A model generated the notes under the pieces. The model ran no database searches. It saw only the letters and a list, made by a program, of their open reading frames with translations, and was not told the origin of the DNA. Positions 9,045 through 16,704 of a stretch of 64,000 nt of DNA are shown piece by piece. Origin of the DNA: Mucilaginibacter sp. UR6-1 (GTDB lineage: Bacteria; Bacteroidota; Bacteroidia; Sphingobacteriales; Sphingobacteriaceae); the NCBI RefSeq assembly GCF_020880975.1, contig NZ_JAJIWP010000003.1, forward strand, positions 806,001 to 870,000. Reading direction: 5' to 3'. Positions within the stretch are counted from its first letter, which is position 1. The number at the start of each line of letters is the position of its first letter. The position numbers were made by a program, and so were the translations under genes.

Positions 9045-10052
9045 ATGGCAAAACTTGAGTACATCTGGCTTGACGGCTACAAACCAACACAAAGCCTGCG
9101 CAGCAAAACAAAAATTGAAAAAGATTTTAGCGGTAAATTAGAAGATCTTCCTAACTGGAGCTTTGATGGTTCGTCAACCGAGCAAGCACCAGGCGGCTCG
9201 TCAGATTGTATCTTAAAACCAGTATTCGTTATTCCTGATCCTCAACGTAAGGATGGCTACCTGGTTATGTGTGAAGTGCTTGACTCAAAAGGTGAGCCGC
9301 ATGAATCAAACGGCCGTGCCCACATTGAGGATGACGATAATGATTTCTGGTTCGGTTTTGAGCAGGAGTACTTCCTGTGGGATCCAGCAACCAACAAACC
9401 GCTTGGTTTCCCGGCTGGTGGTTACCCTGGTCCGCAAGGCCCGTACTACTGTTCAGTAGGCGCTAACAACGCTTTCGGCCGCGAGATTGTTGAAGAGCAC
9501 TTAGACGTTTGTTTAGAGGCTGGCCTTAACGTTGAAGGTATCAACGCCGAGGTTGCTGCCGGTCAGTGGGAGTTCCAGATATTTGCTAAAGGCGCTAAAG
9601 AAGCCGGTGACCAGATCTGGGTTGCACGTTACCTGTTGGAAAGAATTGGCGAGAAATACGGAGTAGCAATTAACTGGCATTGCAAACCGCTTGGTCAGCT
9701 TGACTGGAACGGTTCAGGTATGCACGCTAACTTCTCAAACAGCTTATTACGTACTGCAAACAGCAAAGAGAAATTCGAAGCAGTTTGCGAGGCCTTCCGT
9801 CCGGCTGTTGCCGAGTGTATCGCGGTTTATGGTGCCGATAACGATCAGCGCTTAACCGGTAAGCATGAAACTGCTTCTATCCACGATTTTAGCTATGGCG
9901 TATCTGACCGTGGTGCATCAATCCGTATCCCGCTTTACGCAGTTGAGCACAACTGGAGCGGTTACCTTGAAGATCGTCGCCCTAACTCGGCTGCCGATCC
10001 ATACAAAGTAGCTGCGGTTATCATCAAAACTGTAAAATCAGCTAAAGTTTAA
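9045..10052 (+). CDS. Glutamine synthetase, eukaryote-like type II (GSII)
   Basis: ATP-dependent amidation of glutamate to glutamine. The 335-aa length and motifs place it in the short, decameric GSII class rather than the roughly 470-aa GSI class. They include LPNWSFDGSSTEQAPGGSSD near residue 40, WFGFEQEYFL around 105-114, NVEGINAEVAAGQWEFQ near 160, NWHCKPL and GSGMHANFSN near 215-230, and NDQRLTGKHET near 265. The start ATG at 9045 matches the family N-terminus. Codon use looks like a highly expressed gene. It is monocistronic and followed by a strong terminator. A second, distantly related GS-family gene lies 2 kb away and probably has a different substrate. Confidence 0.95.
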   Translation: MAKLEYIWLDGYKPTQSLRSKTKIEKDFSGKLEDLPNWSFDGSSTEQAPGGSSDCILKPVFVIPDPQRKDGYLVMCEVLDSKGEPHESNGRAHIEDDDNDFWFGFEQEYFLWDPATNKPLGFPAGGYPGPQGPYYCSVGANNAFGREIVEEHLDVCLEAGLNVEGINAEVAAGQWEFQIFAKGAKEAGDQIWVARYLLERIGEKYGVAINWHCKPLGQLDWNGSGMHANFSNSLLRTANSKEKFEAVCEAFRPAVAECIAVYGADNDQRLTGKHETASIHDFSYGVSDRGASIRIPLYAVEHNWSGYLEDRRPNSAADPYKVAAVIIKTVKSAKV

Positions 10053-10079
10053 TACTGTAGCTTTTTTATAAATAATTGG

Positions 10080-10113
10080 TCCCCCGGTTTGAAAAAGCCG
10101 GGGGATTTTTTTT
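10080..10113 (+). terminator. Rho-independent terminator of glutamine synthetase
   Basis: tcccccgg pairs with ccggggga (extended by T-A pairs) around a short A-rich loop, followed by a run of eight T residues, 27 nt after the stop codon. Confidence 0.92.
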
Positions 10114-10125
10114 ATCCCTCCTAAA

Positions 10126-10144
10126 TCCTCCCCGAGGGGGAGGA
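10126..10144. repeat. Short G/C-box palindrome, copy 1
   Basis: tcctcccc and ggggagga flank a 3-nt loop, preceded by ccctcctaaa. A near copy in the same spacer (10367-10393) shows it belongs to a dispersed family with the form CCCTCC-taaa-CCTCCC-loop-GGGAGG. Confidence 0.75.
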
Positions 10145-10161
10145 CTTTGAAAATTAAAATC

Positions 10162-10247
10162 ACGTCATTGCGAGGTACGAAGCAATCCTCGAGCGACTTA
10201 TCATGAGGAATGCACTAAAGAGATTGCTTCGTACGTCGCAATGACGT
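10162..10247. repeat. Imperfect 26-bp terminal inverted repeat element (REP/MITE-like)
   Basis: Arms 10162-10187 (starting acgtcattgcgag) and 10222-10247 are reverse complements with one mismatch, around a 34-nt loop. The cattgcgaggtacgaagcaatc-type arm is a familiar dispersed intergenic palindrome in Bacteroidota genomes. No ORF inside. Confidence 0.88.
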
Positions 10248-10260
10248 AAACTACTAAAGT

Positions 10261-10332
10261 TGTCATTTCGATTGAGGTACGAGAGAGAAATCTGTCGACT
10301 GATTATAAACGCTTGTAGATTTCTCGCTGACT
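10261..10332. repeat. tcatttcg...gagaaatct palindromic repeat
   Basis: gagaaatct (10285-10293) pairs with agatttctc (10317-10325). Together with the leading tgtcatttcg this matches a dispersed intergenic repeat style common in Bacteroidota. Only one copy is visible in this window. Confidence 0.6.
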
Positions 10333-10366
10333 AAGGGATATGATCAGGAAGTAATAGTTTGCGAAA

Positions 10367-10393
10367 CCCTCCCTAACCCTCCCGTGGGGAGGG
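10367..10393. repeat. Short G/C-box palindrome, copy 2
   Basis: ccctccc (10377-10383) and gggaggg (10387-10393) flank a gtg loop, preceded by ccctccctaa. It is clearly the same family as the element at 10126-10144. Confidence 0.72.
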
Positions 10394-10589
10394 AATTATT
10401 TTAACCTAACCAAAGCACAAACCGCAAATAACCTATCTAACCGGCATCAGAAATGCCCGGAGCAGCACAGGCCCCTGCCAAAGCATACCCTTTCACCGGG
10501 CAGGGCGTAGCCGGCGAGTTTTGTTTCTTTTGATCGCACAAAAGAAATATAGGACAAGTAATGAAATATTCAAATAGACATCATCCAAC

Positions 10590-11153
10590 CTAATTAACAA
10601 TAGAATAAGTCATGATATCGGTGCCTTTAACGCCAAATATCCACCTCTTAATGTACTCGAGTGTTAAATGACTGTTGTAATTGTATGCCCTTGAGTAGGC
10701 CAGATAATCCCCGCCTTCTATTTTTCTGTCGATAACATACATGTGCCACATGTTAGCGCCGGAGGGTAATGAAACGATCACCTTTCTGCCTGCTTTTAGT
10801 TCGGAGTCGATGGTAGCGAAAAGCTTGTTAAATGGAAAGTTATCACCCCTGGACATATCAAACTGGCGTTTAAACTTTAAACCGGCTATTGTTTTGCCGT
10901 CAAAGTTGCTAAAGGTACCGTCCAGTTTGTTTTGCCATTGTTTTTGAAGGTCATAAAAATCAGGAGCAACTTTGTTATGATATTTCAATACAAGTTCGAT
11001 CGACATCGGGATACAGGAGTTGTCAAAAATTTGCTTGTGCTGTTCAACAACATCATGCAAAGGTTTTGCACTTGGTTTTTTCTGCGCCAAGGCTGAAAAG
11101 CTAATTATTAATAACAGGAAGGTAGTTGCAAGTTTAGATATTGAAAATTTCAT
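10590..11153 (-). CDS. Secreted papain-like (peptidase C39-type) protein, function unknown
   Basis: A 187-aa protein with a clear signal peptide (hydrophobic residues 8-22, ending SALAQ). The mature part contains QIFDNSCIPMSIELVLKY, with a Gln-X6-Cys arrangement like the oxyanion Gln and nucleophile Cys of C39-like peptidases, and later MWHMYVIDRK, a plausible catalytic His followed by a beta-strand. These suggest a papain-like fold acting in the periplasm or outside the cell. No peptidoglycan or pheromone partner is nearby, and the gene appears monocistronic. Whether it is an active peptidase is open; the assignment is from motif spacing only. Confidence 0.65.
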   Translation of the reverse strand: MKFSISKLATTFLLLIISFSALAQKKPSAKPLHDVVEQHKQIFDNSCIPMSIELVLKYHNKVAPDFYDLQKQWQNKLDGTFSNFDGKTIAGLKFKRQFDMSRGDNFPFNKLFATIDSELKAGRKVIVSLPSGANMWHMYVIDRKIEGGDYLAYSRAYNYNSHLTLEYIKRWIFGVKGTDIMTYSIVN

Positions 11154-11302
11154 TGTGATGGGTATAAAGGTAAATTCCCGTTAAGATAAAACGATTTTTT
11201 AAACTTGAAGATGTTATTTGTGATTTTGTTTACAATAAAATTTCATTATTCGCATTTAATACAACTCACTAATAATTAACATCCAAATCATATCTTTACA
11301 AT

Positions 11303-11671
11303 ATGCGGACGGATGATCAACTTAACGATTTTCTTATAGGCAAGTCGGAGCATACGCTTAGCTTATTCCATCACTTTATGGCAAAGTTTAATGAAGTCGG
11401 AATTGTTGAATTACATCCAACCAAAACCATGATCGGTATCAGCAACGGGCAAAAGCGCGTAGCATGGGTAGCGCAACTGGGTAAGAATTTTATCCACGTG
11501 GTATTTCCGTTTAAACAGGCTTACGAAGATAATTTGTGTTTCCAGAAGATAGCGCAGGTACCCGGCGATGAACAATATAACCACCATTTCAGGATGCTAA
11601 ATCCGGAAGATGTGAATGATGAAGTAATGCGGTTTATGCGTGTAGCTTATAACGAGGAAGCAGATTTATAA
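11303..11671 (+). CDS. Small DUF5655-like protein
   Basis: A 122-aa soluble protein. The pattern SLFHHFMAKFNEVGIVELHPTKTMI followed by RVAWVAQLGKNFIHVVFPF resembles the DUF5655 domain, a small alpha/beta domain found alone or at the end of other proteins and of unknown function. A Bacteroidota-like -7 element (tatcttta) lies about 10 nt upstream of the ATG, so the 5' leader is short. The last 25 nt overlap tail-to-tail with the gamma-glutamylcyclotransferase-like gene on the other strand. Confidence 0.65.
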   Translation: MRTDDQLNDFLIGKSEHTLSLFHHFMAKFNEVGIVELHPTKTMIGISNGQKRVAWVAQLGKNFIHVVFPFKQAYEDNLCFQKIAQVPGDEQYNHHFRMLNPEDVNDEVMRFMRVAYNEEADL

Positions 11672-12060
11672 ACCAAGTAATCTCCGCCATCAATAACCTT
11701 TAACCCATCAACCGGCCAGTTATAAACATACATCCAGCAATTTATCATCCCTGCATCAGTTTCAACAGGTATTAACAAGCGCAGATATTCATGCGGCAGG
11801 GGTTCATTAATACTAATACCCTCGTAATCATCCAATATGGGCAGTACGTTATCGGGCTTATTAATGCTATAAATATGGCCGTAAATGTAGTTGCCTGAAT
11901 TGTTAATAATTGCACCCGGGTATTCGCCTGCATCATACAATATGCCTTTAACCCTACCTTTGGTTAATAGCCTGCAATGGCTTTGCAGGTATGCGCCAAA
12001 CGTATTGTTCGTTATCAGCAACGTGCCATAAACAAAAAGCAAGTTTGGGTTGTGAGTCAT
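11647..12060 (-). CDS. Gamma-glutamylcyclotransferase-like (AIG2/GGCT fold) protein
   Basis: A 137-aa protein of the GGCT/AIG2 family, which releases 5-oxoproline from gamma-glutamyl compounds. LLFVYGTLL at residues 8-16 is the substrate-binding loop, and LDDYEGI near residue 73 holds the glutamate that acts as general base. YEYLRL-like and CWMYVYN strands complete the fold. It is divergent from the GS-family ligase starting at 12141, with only 80 bp between, so the two may share a regulatory region. One forms, and the other could cleave, gamma-glutamyl bonds; that pairing is inference. Confidence 0.85.
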   Translation of the reverse strand: MTHNPNLLFVYGTLLITNNTFGAYLQSHCRLLTKGRVKGILYDAGEYPGAIINNSGNYIYGHIYSINKPDNVLPILDDYEGISINEPLPHEYLRLLIPVETDAGMINCWMYVYNWPVDGLKVIDGGDYLVYKSASSL

Positions 12061-12140
12061 TATTTAACTCCAATTTATCGGTTAATAACCGGCTTTGCAA
12101 AAACTTTATTATTTTCACTTTTGGCTATACCTTTACACGC

Positions 12141-13499
12141 ATGAATAAAGACCAGTTACTCGCCTACATTAAAGACAATAACATCACTAAAATAAAATTC
12201 GCCTTTGCCGATATTGATGGCGCCCTGCGCGGAAAAACCATCAATGTGCAAAAGTTTTTAGATGGCTTGCAGGATGGCTATGGTTTTTGCGATGTGGTGT
12301 TTGGCTGGGATATAAACGATGCCGCGTATGATAATGTTAAGCTTACCGGCTGGCATAGCGGCTACCCCGATAAGGATTGCCGTATTGACCTGACAACCAA
12401 ACGTAACATTCCGTGGCAGGATAATATTCCGTTTTTTTTGGCTGATTTTAGCAAGGCCGATGGTAACGACCTTGAAGCATGCCCGCGCAGTTTGCTAAAG
12501 CGTATTGTTAAGCAATGCCATGATATGGGCTACCATGCTGAGTTTGCGCAGGAGTTTGAGTGGTTTAATTTTTTAGAAACGCCGCATAGCCTGGAGCAGA
12601 AAGGTTACACCAACATGCAGCCATTAACGCCGGGCATGTTTGGTTATTCCATATTACGCACTTCGCAGCAAAGTGCTTTTTATAATGATCTGTTTGACCT
12701 GCTTACCAGGTTTGATATTCCGATAGAGGGCCTGCATACCGAAACCGGGCCGGGAGTTTATGAGGCTGCCATAGTGCACGATGAAATCCTTGCCGCTGCT
12801 GATAAGGCTGTGCTGTTTAAAACCGCGGTGAAAGAGATCGCCTCAAAACATGGCATTACCGCTACCTTTATGGCCAAATGGAATGCTGATTTGCCGGGTT
12901 GCAGCGGGCACGTTCATCAAAGTTTATGGGATAAGGATAAAAAAAGCAACCTGTTTTACGATGCCGCCGATGCCAATAACATGAGCGATCTGCTAAAACA
13001 TTATGTTGCCGGGCAGTTGTATTGCCTGCCGCATTTGCTGCCCATGTACGCGCCCACCATCAACAGCTATAAGCGATTGGTTGAAGGCGCATGGGCACCA
13101 ACAACCATTACCTGGGGCTTTGATAACCGTACAACAGCCATCCGTATTTTGAATGATAACGAGAAATATACCCGGTCAGAAATGCGTATTCCCGGCTCTG
13201 ATACCAACCCATACCTGGCTATAGCCGCCTCGCTGGCATCCGGCTTGTATGGTATAAAGCATAAGTTGGACCTGAATATCCCGGCGACAGAGGGTAACGG
13301 TTACCAGTATTTACGCAATGGCCGCCTGCATAGTAACTTGTACGATGCCGCCATCTCTATGCAAAGCTCAGCGGTAGCTAAAGAGTTGTTTGGCGAGGGC
13401 TTTGTTGATCATTTTACCAATACCCGTATATGGGAGCACCGGCAGCATGCCAAAGCCGTAACCGACTGGGAGCTGAAACGTTACTTTGAAGCGATATAG
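12141..13499 (+). CDS. Glutamine-synthetase-family ligase (GlnT/gamma-glutamylamine synthetase-like)
   Basis: A 452-aa enzyme with the GSI-type fold: FAFADIDGALRGKTI at the N-terminus, EFAQEFEWFNF (metal-binding glutamates, about 130-140), EGLHTETGPGVYEAA around 195, GCSGHVHQSLW around 255, and RTTAIRILNDNEKYTRSEMRIPGSDTNPYLAI around 335-365. The sequence departs from true GlnA and resembles GlnT/PuuA-like ligases that couple glutamate to an amine. I start it at the ATG at 12141, since an in-frame extension to 11991 has no similarity and overlaps the divergent gene. Kinase-like and HAD genes follow in the same direction after a 148-bp gap. The amine substrate is unknown. Confidence 0.88.
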   Translation: MNKDQLLAYIKDNNITKIKFAFADIDGALRGKTINVQKFLDGLQDGYGFCDVVFGWDINDAAYDNVKLTGWHSGYPDKDCRIDLTTKRNIPWQDNIPFFLADFSKADGNDLEACPRSLLKRIVKQCHDMGYHAEFAQEFEWFNFLETPHSLEQKGYTNMQPLTPGMFGYSILRTSQQSAFYNDLFDLLTRFDIPIEGLHTETGPGVYEAAIVHDEILAAADKAVLFKTAVKEIASKHGITATFMAKWNADLPGCSGHVHQSLWDKDKKSNLFYDAADANNMSDLLKHYVAGQLYCLPHLLPMYAPTINSYKRLVEGAWAPTTITWGFDNRTTAIRILNDNEKYTRSEMRIPGSDTNPYLAIAASLASGLYGIKHKLDLNIPATEGNGYQYLRNGRLHSNLYDAAISMQSSAVAKELFGEGFVDHFTNTRIWEHRQHAKAVTDWELKRYFEAI

Positions 13500-13564
13500 A
13501 CGATTGCGCATTGCGGAGGTTTGATTTCGGATTTATTTCCGGGAGTATCATGTAAGAAATTTCA

Positions 13565-13587
13565 CCTCTCTTTGCGCAGCAGAGAGG
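13565..13587. repeat. Short hairpin repeat in a 148-bp spacer
   Basis: cctctct and agagagg flank a 9-nt loop (ttgcgcagc), followed by ggcagggga. The style matches dispersed intergenic palindromes of this genus. It has no T-run, so it is not a convincing terminator for the upstream ligase gene. Confidence 0.55.
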
Positions 13588-13647
13588 GGCAGGGGATGAG
13601 TAAAACTGAAAATAATTCCCAATCTTTGCGGCGATTATAAATTCTAA

Positions 13648-14685
13648 ATGGACTACTCAGTTATTATAAAGGCCGCATGGGAGGGATACGATGCGTCGAA
13701 AACGATCAAAACAATCGACGATATCAGTGCGAAGGTGTCAACCAATCACGTTTACCGCATTACGTTTGATGATGACGATATCATCATCGCCAAGCTATCC
13801 TATTTTGGTAAGTACGAGCATTTTAAAGAGGATCACCGGCTGATCCACGCCCTGTCAAACAACCTGCTTTACCCGTTTGAAACACTGCTTTCAAAATCAT
13901 TGTTAAAAAATAACCGGGTTTACACCTACCGCTATAAGCAGGGTAAAAATGATGTATGGGTAGTGTTTTATAATCCCACCCGCATCATGACGCGCCTGCC
14001 CCGCCAACTGGAGGAGGAGCATATCATGAAGCTGGGGCAGCAGGTGGGCAAGTTCCACAAAGCCTGTTCAAGGGTTAAAAATGTGCTGCCCAAATCATCA
14101 AAAACGCTGCGTACGGATATTAATATTTTGCTGGAGCAGATAGCCAAAAACGAAAAACAGTTTGGCAGCCGTATGCAGGCCGACTATATAAAATACCATT
14201 GCGAACTGTTCCTGAAAAATCGCTCAAAATATAACCTTAACTCGTTCGAGATCATCCCGGTGTTTATTGACTGGAACATCGGTAACTTCTCGGTAACGCC
14301 TGATCTGGAACTGTATTCACGCTGGGATTATGATTGGTTCAGGATGAGTTACCGCATACTTGATTTTTACTTTTTTAGCAGGGTAGTATCTACCATTGGT
14401 GATCGTACGGTATTCAGCTACGTGATCGATACCATGATGGAGGACCGTTTTATACTTTTCCTGAAGGAGTATCACAAGATAAACCCGCTTAAGGCTGATG
14501 AAATTCGCTTTTTAAAGGAGGTTTATCGCTTTTTTATCCTTAATTATGTAATTAAGGATGGCAAGTACTTTTTTCATGAGCAGTATGCCAAAAAGTTACA
14601 GGCCGAGGCGTTTGAGATCTACCTGCCATCAGTTGACAGGGATTTTAATGCTGAAAAGATAATTGATGCCTTAAAGCTTACTTAA
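13648..14685 (+). CDS. Aminoglycoside-phosphotransferase/choline-kinase-like protein
   Basis: A 345-aa protein with the layout of APH/choline-kinase-fold small-molecule kinases. An N-lobe with a beta-strand ending IIIAKLSYF would provide the ATP-binding lysine. The C-lobe reads PVFIDWNIGNFSV near residue 210, where the Brenner-type HGDxxxxN loop has lost His-Gly but keeps Asp and Asn (D-W-N-I-G-N). RWDYDWFRMSYRILDFY then stands in for the Mg-binding IDWE motif. It could be an active kinase with an unusual loop or a degenerate relative. Its stop codon overlaps the HAD start (TAATG), so the two are translationally coupled. Substrate unknown. Confidence 0.7.
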   Translation: MDYSVIIKAAWEGYDASKTIKTIDDISAKVSTNHVYRITFDDDDIIIAKLSYFGKYEHFKEDHRLIHALSNNLLYPFETLLSKSLLKNNRVYTYRYKQGKNDVWVVFYNPTRIMTRLPRQLEEEHIMKLGQQVGKFHKACSRVKNVLPKSSKTLRTDINILLEQIAKNEKQFGSRMQADYIKYHCELFLKNRSKYNLNSFEIIPVFIDWNIGNFSVTPDLELYSRWDYDWFRMSYRILDFYFFSRVVSTIGDRTVFSYVIDTMMEDRFILFLKEYHKINPLKADEIRFLKEVYRFFILNYVIKDGKYFFHEQYAKKLQAEAFEIYLPSVDRDFNAEKIIDALKLT

Positions 14686-15554
14686 TGCAGCGTATAGATA
14701 ACTTTAAATCGATAATTGACCGTTACGAGATTATATTTTTTGATGCCTTTGGCGTTTTAAAGAACTATGAGGGCCTGGTACCGGGTATTGAAAAAACGTT
14801 TGAATACCTTACCAAACAAGGCAAGGAGTATTACATTGTTACCAACGATGCATCGCGCAGCCCGGCAGAACTGGCCGCGTCATACCATAAAAAAGGGTTA
14901 ACTGTTATTGATCCGGAACGTATCATTTCATCGGGTATGCTCACCAAGGAATACCTGGATCTTAAAGTTAAGGACGGCATCGTGGCCTTTTTGGGTACAC
15001 CCGAATCGGCACACTATATCGAGAACAACGGGCGGCACACATTGCCTGTATCTGAAGTTGATAGTACAAATATTGATAAGGTTAATGCCCTCGTTTTTAT
15101 GGATGACGAAGGCTTTAACTGGTTTGAGGATATCAACAAGGCCGTGAACATTTTGCGTAAGCGCCCTATCCCGGCCATTGTAGCCAATACCGACTATGCC
15201 TACCCGCTTACCGCTAATGATATTGCCGTGGCTATTGGCGGTATCGCTAATATGGTTGAAAGCATAGTGGGCAAGGAGTTTATCCGCTTTGGTAAGCCCG
15301 ATTCGCAAATGTTCATGTTCGCTTATGATATGATACGCGAACGCCGCGGTATCAGCAAAAAAGATATTGTTATGGTAGGTGATACCCTGTTTACCGATAT
15401 TATGGGCGGCAATAAGTTCGGGTTGGATACTGTGCTGGTACTATCAGGCAATACCCTGCCCGGCGATGCGGAATCAAACATCCACTCAACCGGCATAGTG
15501 CCTACTTATATTTGCCAGAGTGCCGTTGTTGAGGATGGCGGTTTCGGCTTTTGA
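14685..15554 (+). CDS. HAD-IIA family hydrolase with altered DxD motif
   Basis: A 289-aa HAD-superfamily phosphatase-like protein of subclass IIA (NagD/PGP-type). Motif I reads IIFFDAFGVLKNYEG, where the nucleophile Asp is present but the usual second Asp (general acid/base, DxDG) is Phe. Motif II is YYIVTNDASRSP, the lysine region is FGKPDSQMFMFA, and motif IV is VMVGDTLFTDIMGG. A DxWGV-type variant is known in one HAD-IIA subgroup, so this need not mean loss of function. It is translationally coupled to the kinase-like gene, suggesting opposing or sequential phosphate chemistry on the same metabolite. Confidence 0.85.
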   Translation: MQRIDNFKSIIDRYEIIFFDAFGVLKNYEGLVPGIEKTFEYLTKQGKEYYIVTNDASRSPAELAASYHKKGLTVIDPERIISSGMLTKEYLDLKVKDGIVAFLGTPESAHYIENNGRHTLPVSEVDSTNIDKVNALVFMDDEGFNWFEDINKAVNILRKRPIPAIVANTDYAYPLTANDIAVAIGGIANMVESIVGKEFIRFGKPDSQMFMFAYDMIRERRGISKKDIVMVGDTLFTDIMGGNKFGLDTVLVLSGNTLPGDAESNIHSTGIVPTYICQSAVVEDGGFGF

Positions 15555-15619
15555 TGCGTTTATAACCTGTAAAACTTAAATAAATGTAGCTTTTACATTT
15601 TTTAATTGTTAGAGAAAAT

Positions 15620-15627
15620 TATATTTG
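15620..15627 (+). promoter_or_regulatory. Candidate -7 promoter element upstream of GH43
   Basis: TATATTTG matches the Bacteroidota -7 consensus TAnnTTTG, 23 nt before the GH43 start. No well-spaced -33 TTG is seen; the nearest TTG (15606-15608) is too close, so this rests on the -7 box only. Confidence 0.45.
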
Positions 15628-15650
15628 CCTTTACCAATTAAATTATCGTA

Positions 15651-16682
15651 ATGAAGAAAGCGCTTTTATGTTTAGGGCTTTGCCTTGCATTTTGTGCGGG
15701 TTTTGCCCAGCAAACAGCCACATTTACCAACCCGCTGCTGCCGGGCGGGCCCGATCCGTGGAATACTTATAAAGACGGATATTATTATTACACCCACACC
15801 ACTGGCAACCACTTAGCTATCTGGAAAACTAAGGACATTACCGACCTTAAATCAGCCGAAAGAAAAACGATATGGACACCACCACCGGGCACCATGTACT
15901 CCAAAGAGATCTGGGCACCTGAACTGCATTTCATCCGAGGAAAATGGTACATGTATTTTGCAGCCGATGATGGCAATAACGATCATCATCGTATGTATGT
16001 GGTAGAGAATGCCTCTGCCGACCCGATGCAGGGCGAATGGACTTTTAAAGGACAGGTAAAAGACCCAAGTGGCAAATGGGCGATAGATGGTTCGGTGTTT
16101 GAACTCAAAGGTCAGCTTTACATGATATGGGCAGGCTGGGAAGGTGATGTGAATGAAAAGCAGAACATATACATCGCCAAAATGATCAACCCCTGGACCA
16201 TTAGCAGCGAACGGGTAATGATAGCCACGCCAACCTATGCCTGGGAAAAGGACGGCGATTTGCCCGGAGGCAAACATTTAGACGTGAACGAAGGGCCACA
16301 GATACTGATACACGGTAAGGATGTTTTCCTGATCTACTCGGCCAGCGCCTGTTGGACGGATAATTACGCACTGGGTATGCTGCGTACAAAGGCCAATGCC
16401 AATCTGCTTGATCCTAAATCATGGACTAAATCGCCCGAGCCGGTATTTAAGCAATCGCCCGAAACAGGCGTTTACGCGCCGGGGCATAACTCCTTCTTTA
16501 AATCGCCTGATGGTAAGGAGGACTGGATTTTATATCACGCCAACTCAAATCCCGGCGACGGCTGCGGCAATAAACGTTCGCCGCGTGCGCAAAAGTTTAC
16601 CTGGAATAAGGATGGCTCACCCAATTTTGGCGTTCCGCTAAGTACCAGTAAGCCCTTGGCTAAACCATCCGGAATTAAATAA
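15651..16682 (+). CDS. Secreted family 43 glycoside hydrolase
   Basis: A 343-aa protein with a signal peptide (cleavage about residue 19, FCAGFAQ). It shows the five-bladed GH43 propeller motifs: NPLLPGGPDPW (general base Asp35), IWAPELHFIRGKWYMYFAA, WAIDGSVFEL (pKa-modulating Asp146) and DVNEGPQILIH (general acid Glu214). APGHNSF is also typical. Activity is most likely exo-acting on alpha-L-arabinofuranosyl or beta-xylosyl units; the opening resembles arabinofuranosidase subfamilies. It begins a three-gene run with the GH5-like gene and an epimerase, spaced about 22 nt apart, ending at a strong terminator. Confidence 0.93.
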   Translation: MKKALLCLGLCLAFCAGFAQQTATFTNPLLPGGPDPWNTYKDGYYYYTHTTGNHLAIWKTKDITDLKSAERKTIWTPPPGTMYSKEIWAPELHFIRGKWYMYFAADDGNNDHHRMYVVENASADPMQGEWTFKGQVKDPSGKWAIDGSVFELKGQLYMIWAGWEGDVNEKQNIYIAKMINPWTISSERVMIATPTYAWEKDGDLPGGKHLDVNEGPQILIHGKDVFLIYSASACWTDNYALGMLRTKANANLLDPKSWTKSPEPVFKQSPETGVYAPGHNSFFKSPDGKEDWILYHANSNPGDGCGNKRSPRAQKFTWNKDGSPNFGVPLSTSKPLAKPSGIK

Positions 16683-16704
16683 AAACCAATTAAACTACTT
16701 ATAA

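Larger units (their letters stand above)
10053..10589. other. 537-bp gene-free spacer packed with small palindromic elements
   Basis: Between the glutamine synthetase stop and the end of the C39-like gene I find a terminator, four separate hairpin-forming repeat units (listed individually) and a GC-rich stretch 10440-10560 with a ccctgcc/ggcaggg stem. No ORF of coding character is visible. It looks like a landing place for dispersed intergenic repeats rather than a regulatory region. Confidence 0.75.

Noticed and set aside
11991..12140. 50-codon N-terminal extension of the GS-family ligase
   Set aside because: The extension is unlike any GS N-terminus and overlaps the divergent cyclotransferase gene; the ATG at 12141 gives the expected start.
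13565..13587. Terminator for the GS-family ligase gene
   Set aside because: The hairpin has no T-run, and its sequence looks like a dispersed repeat.
15852..16277. 141-codon minus-strand ORF inside GH43
   Set aside because: Antisense of the catalytic propeller region; no start context or domain.
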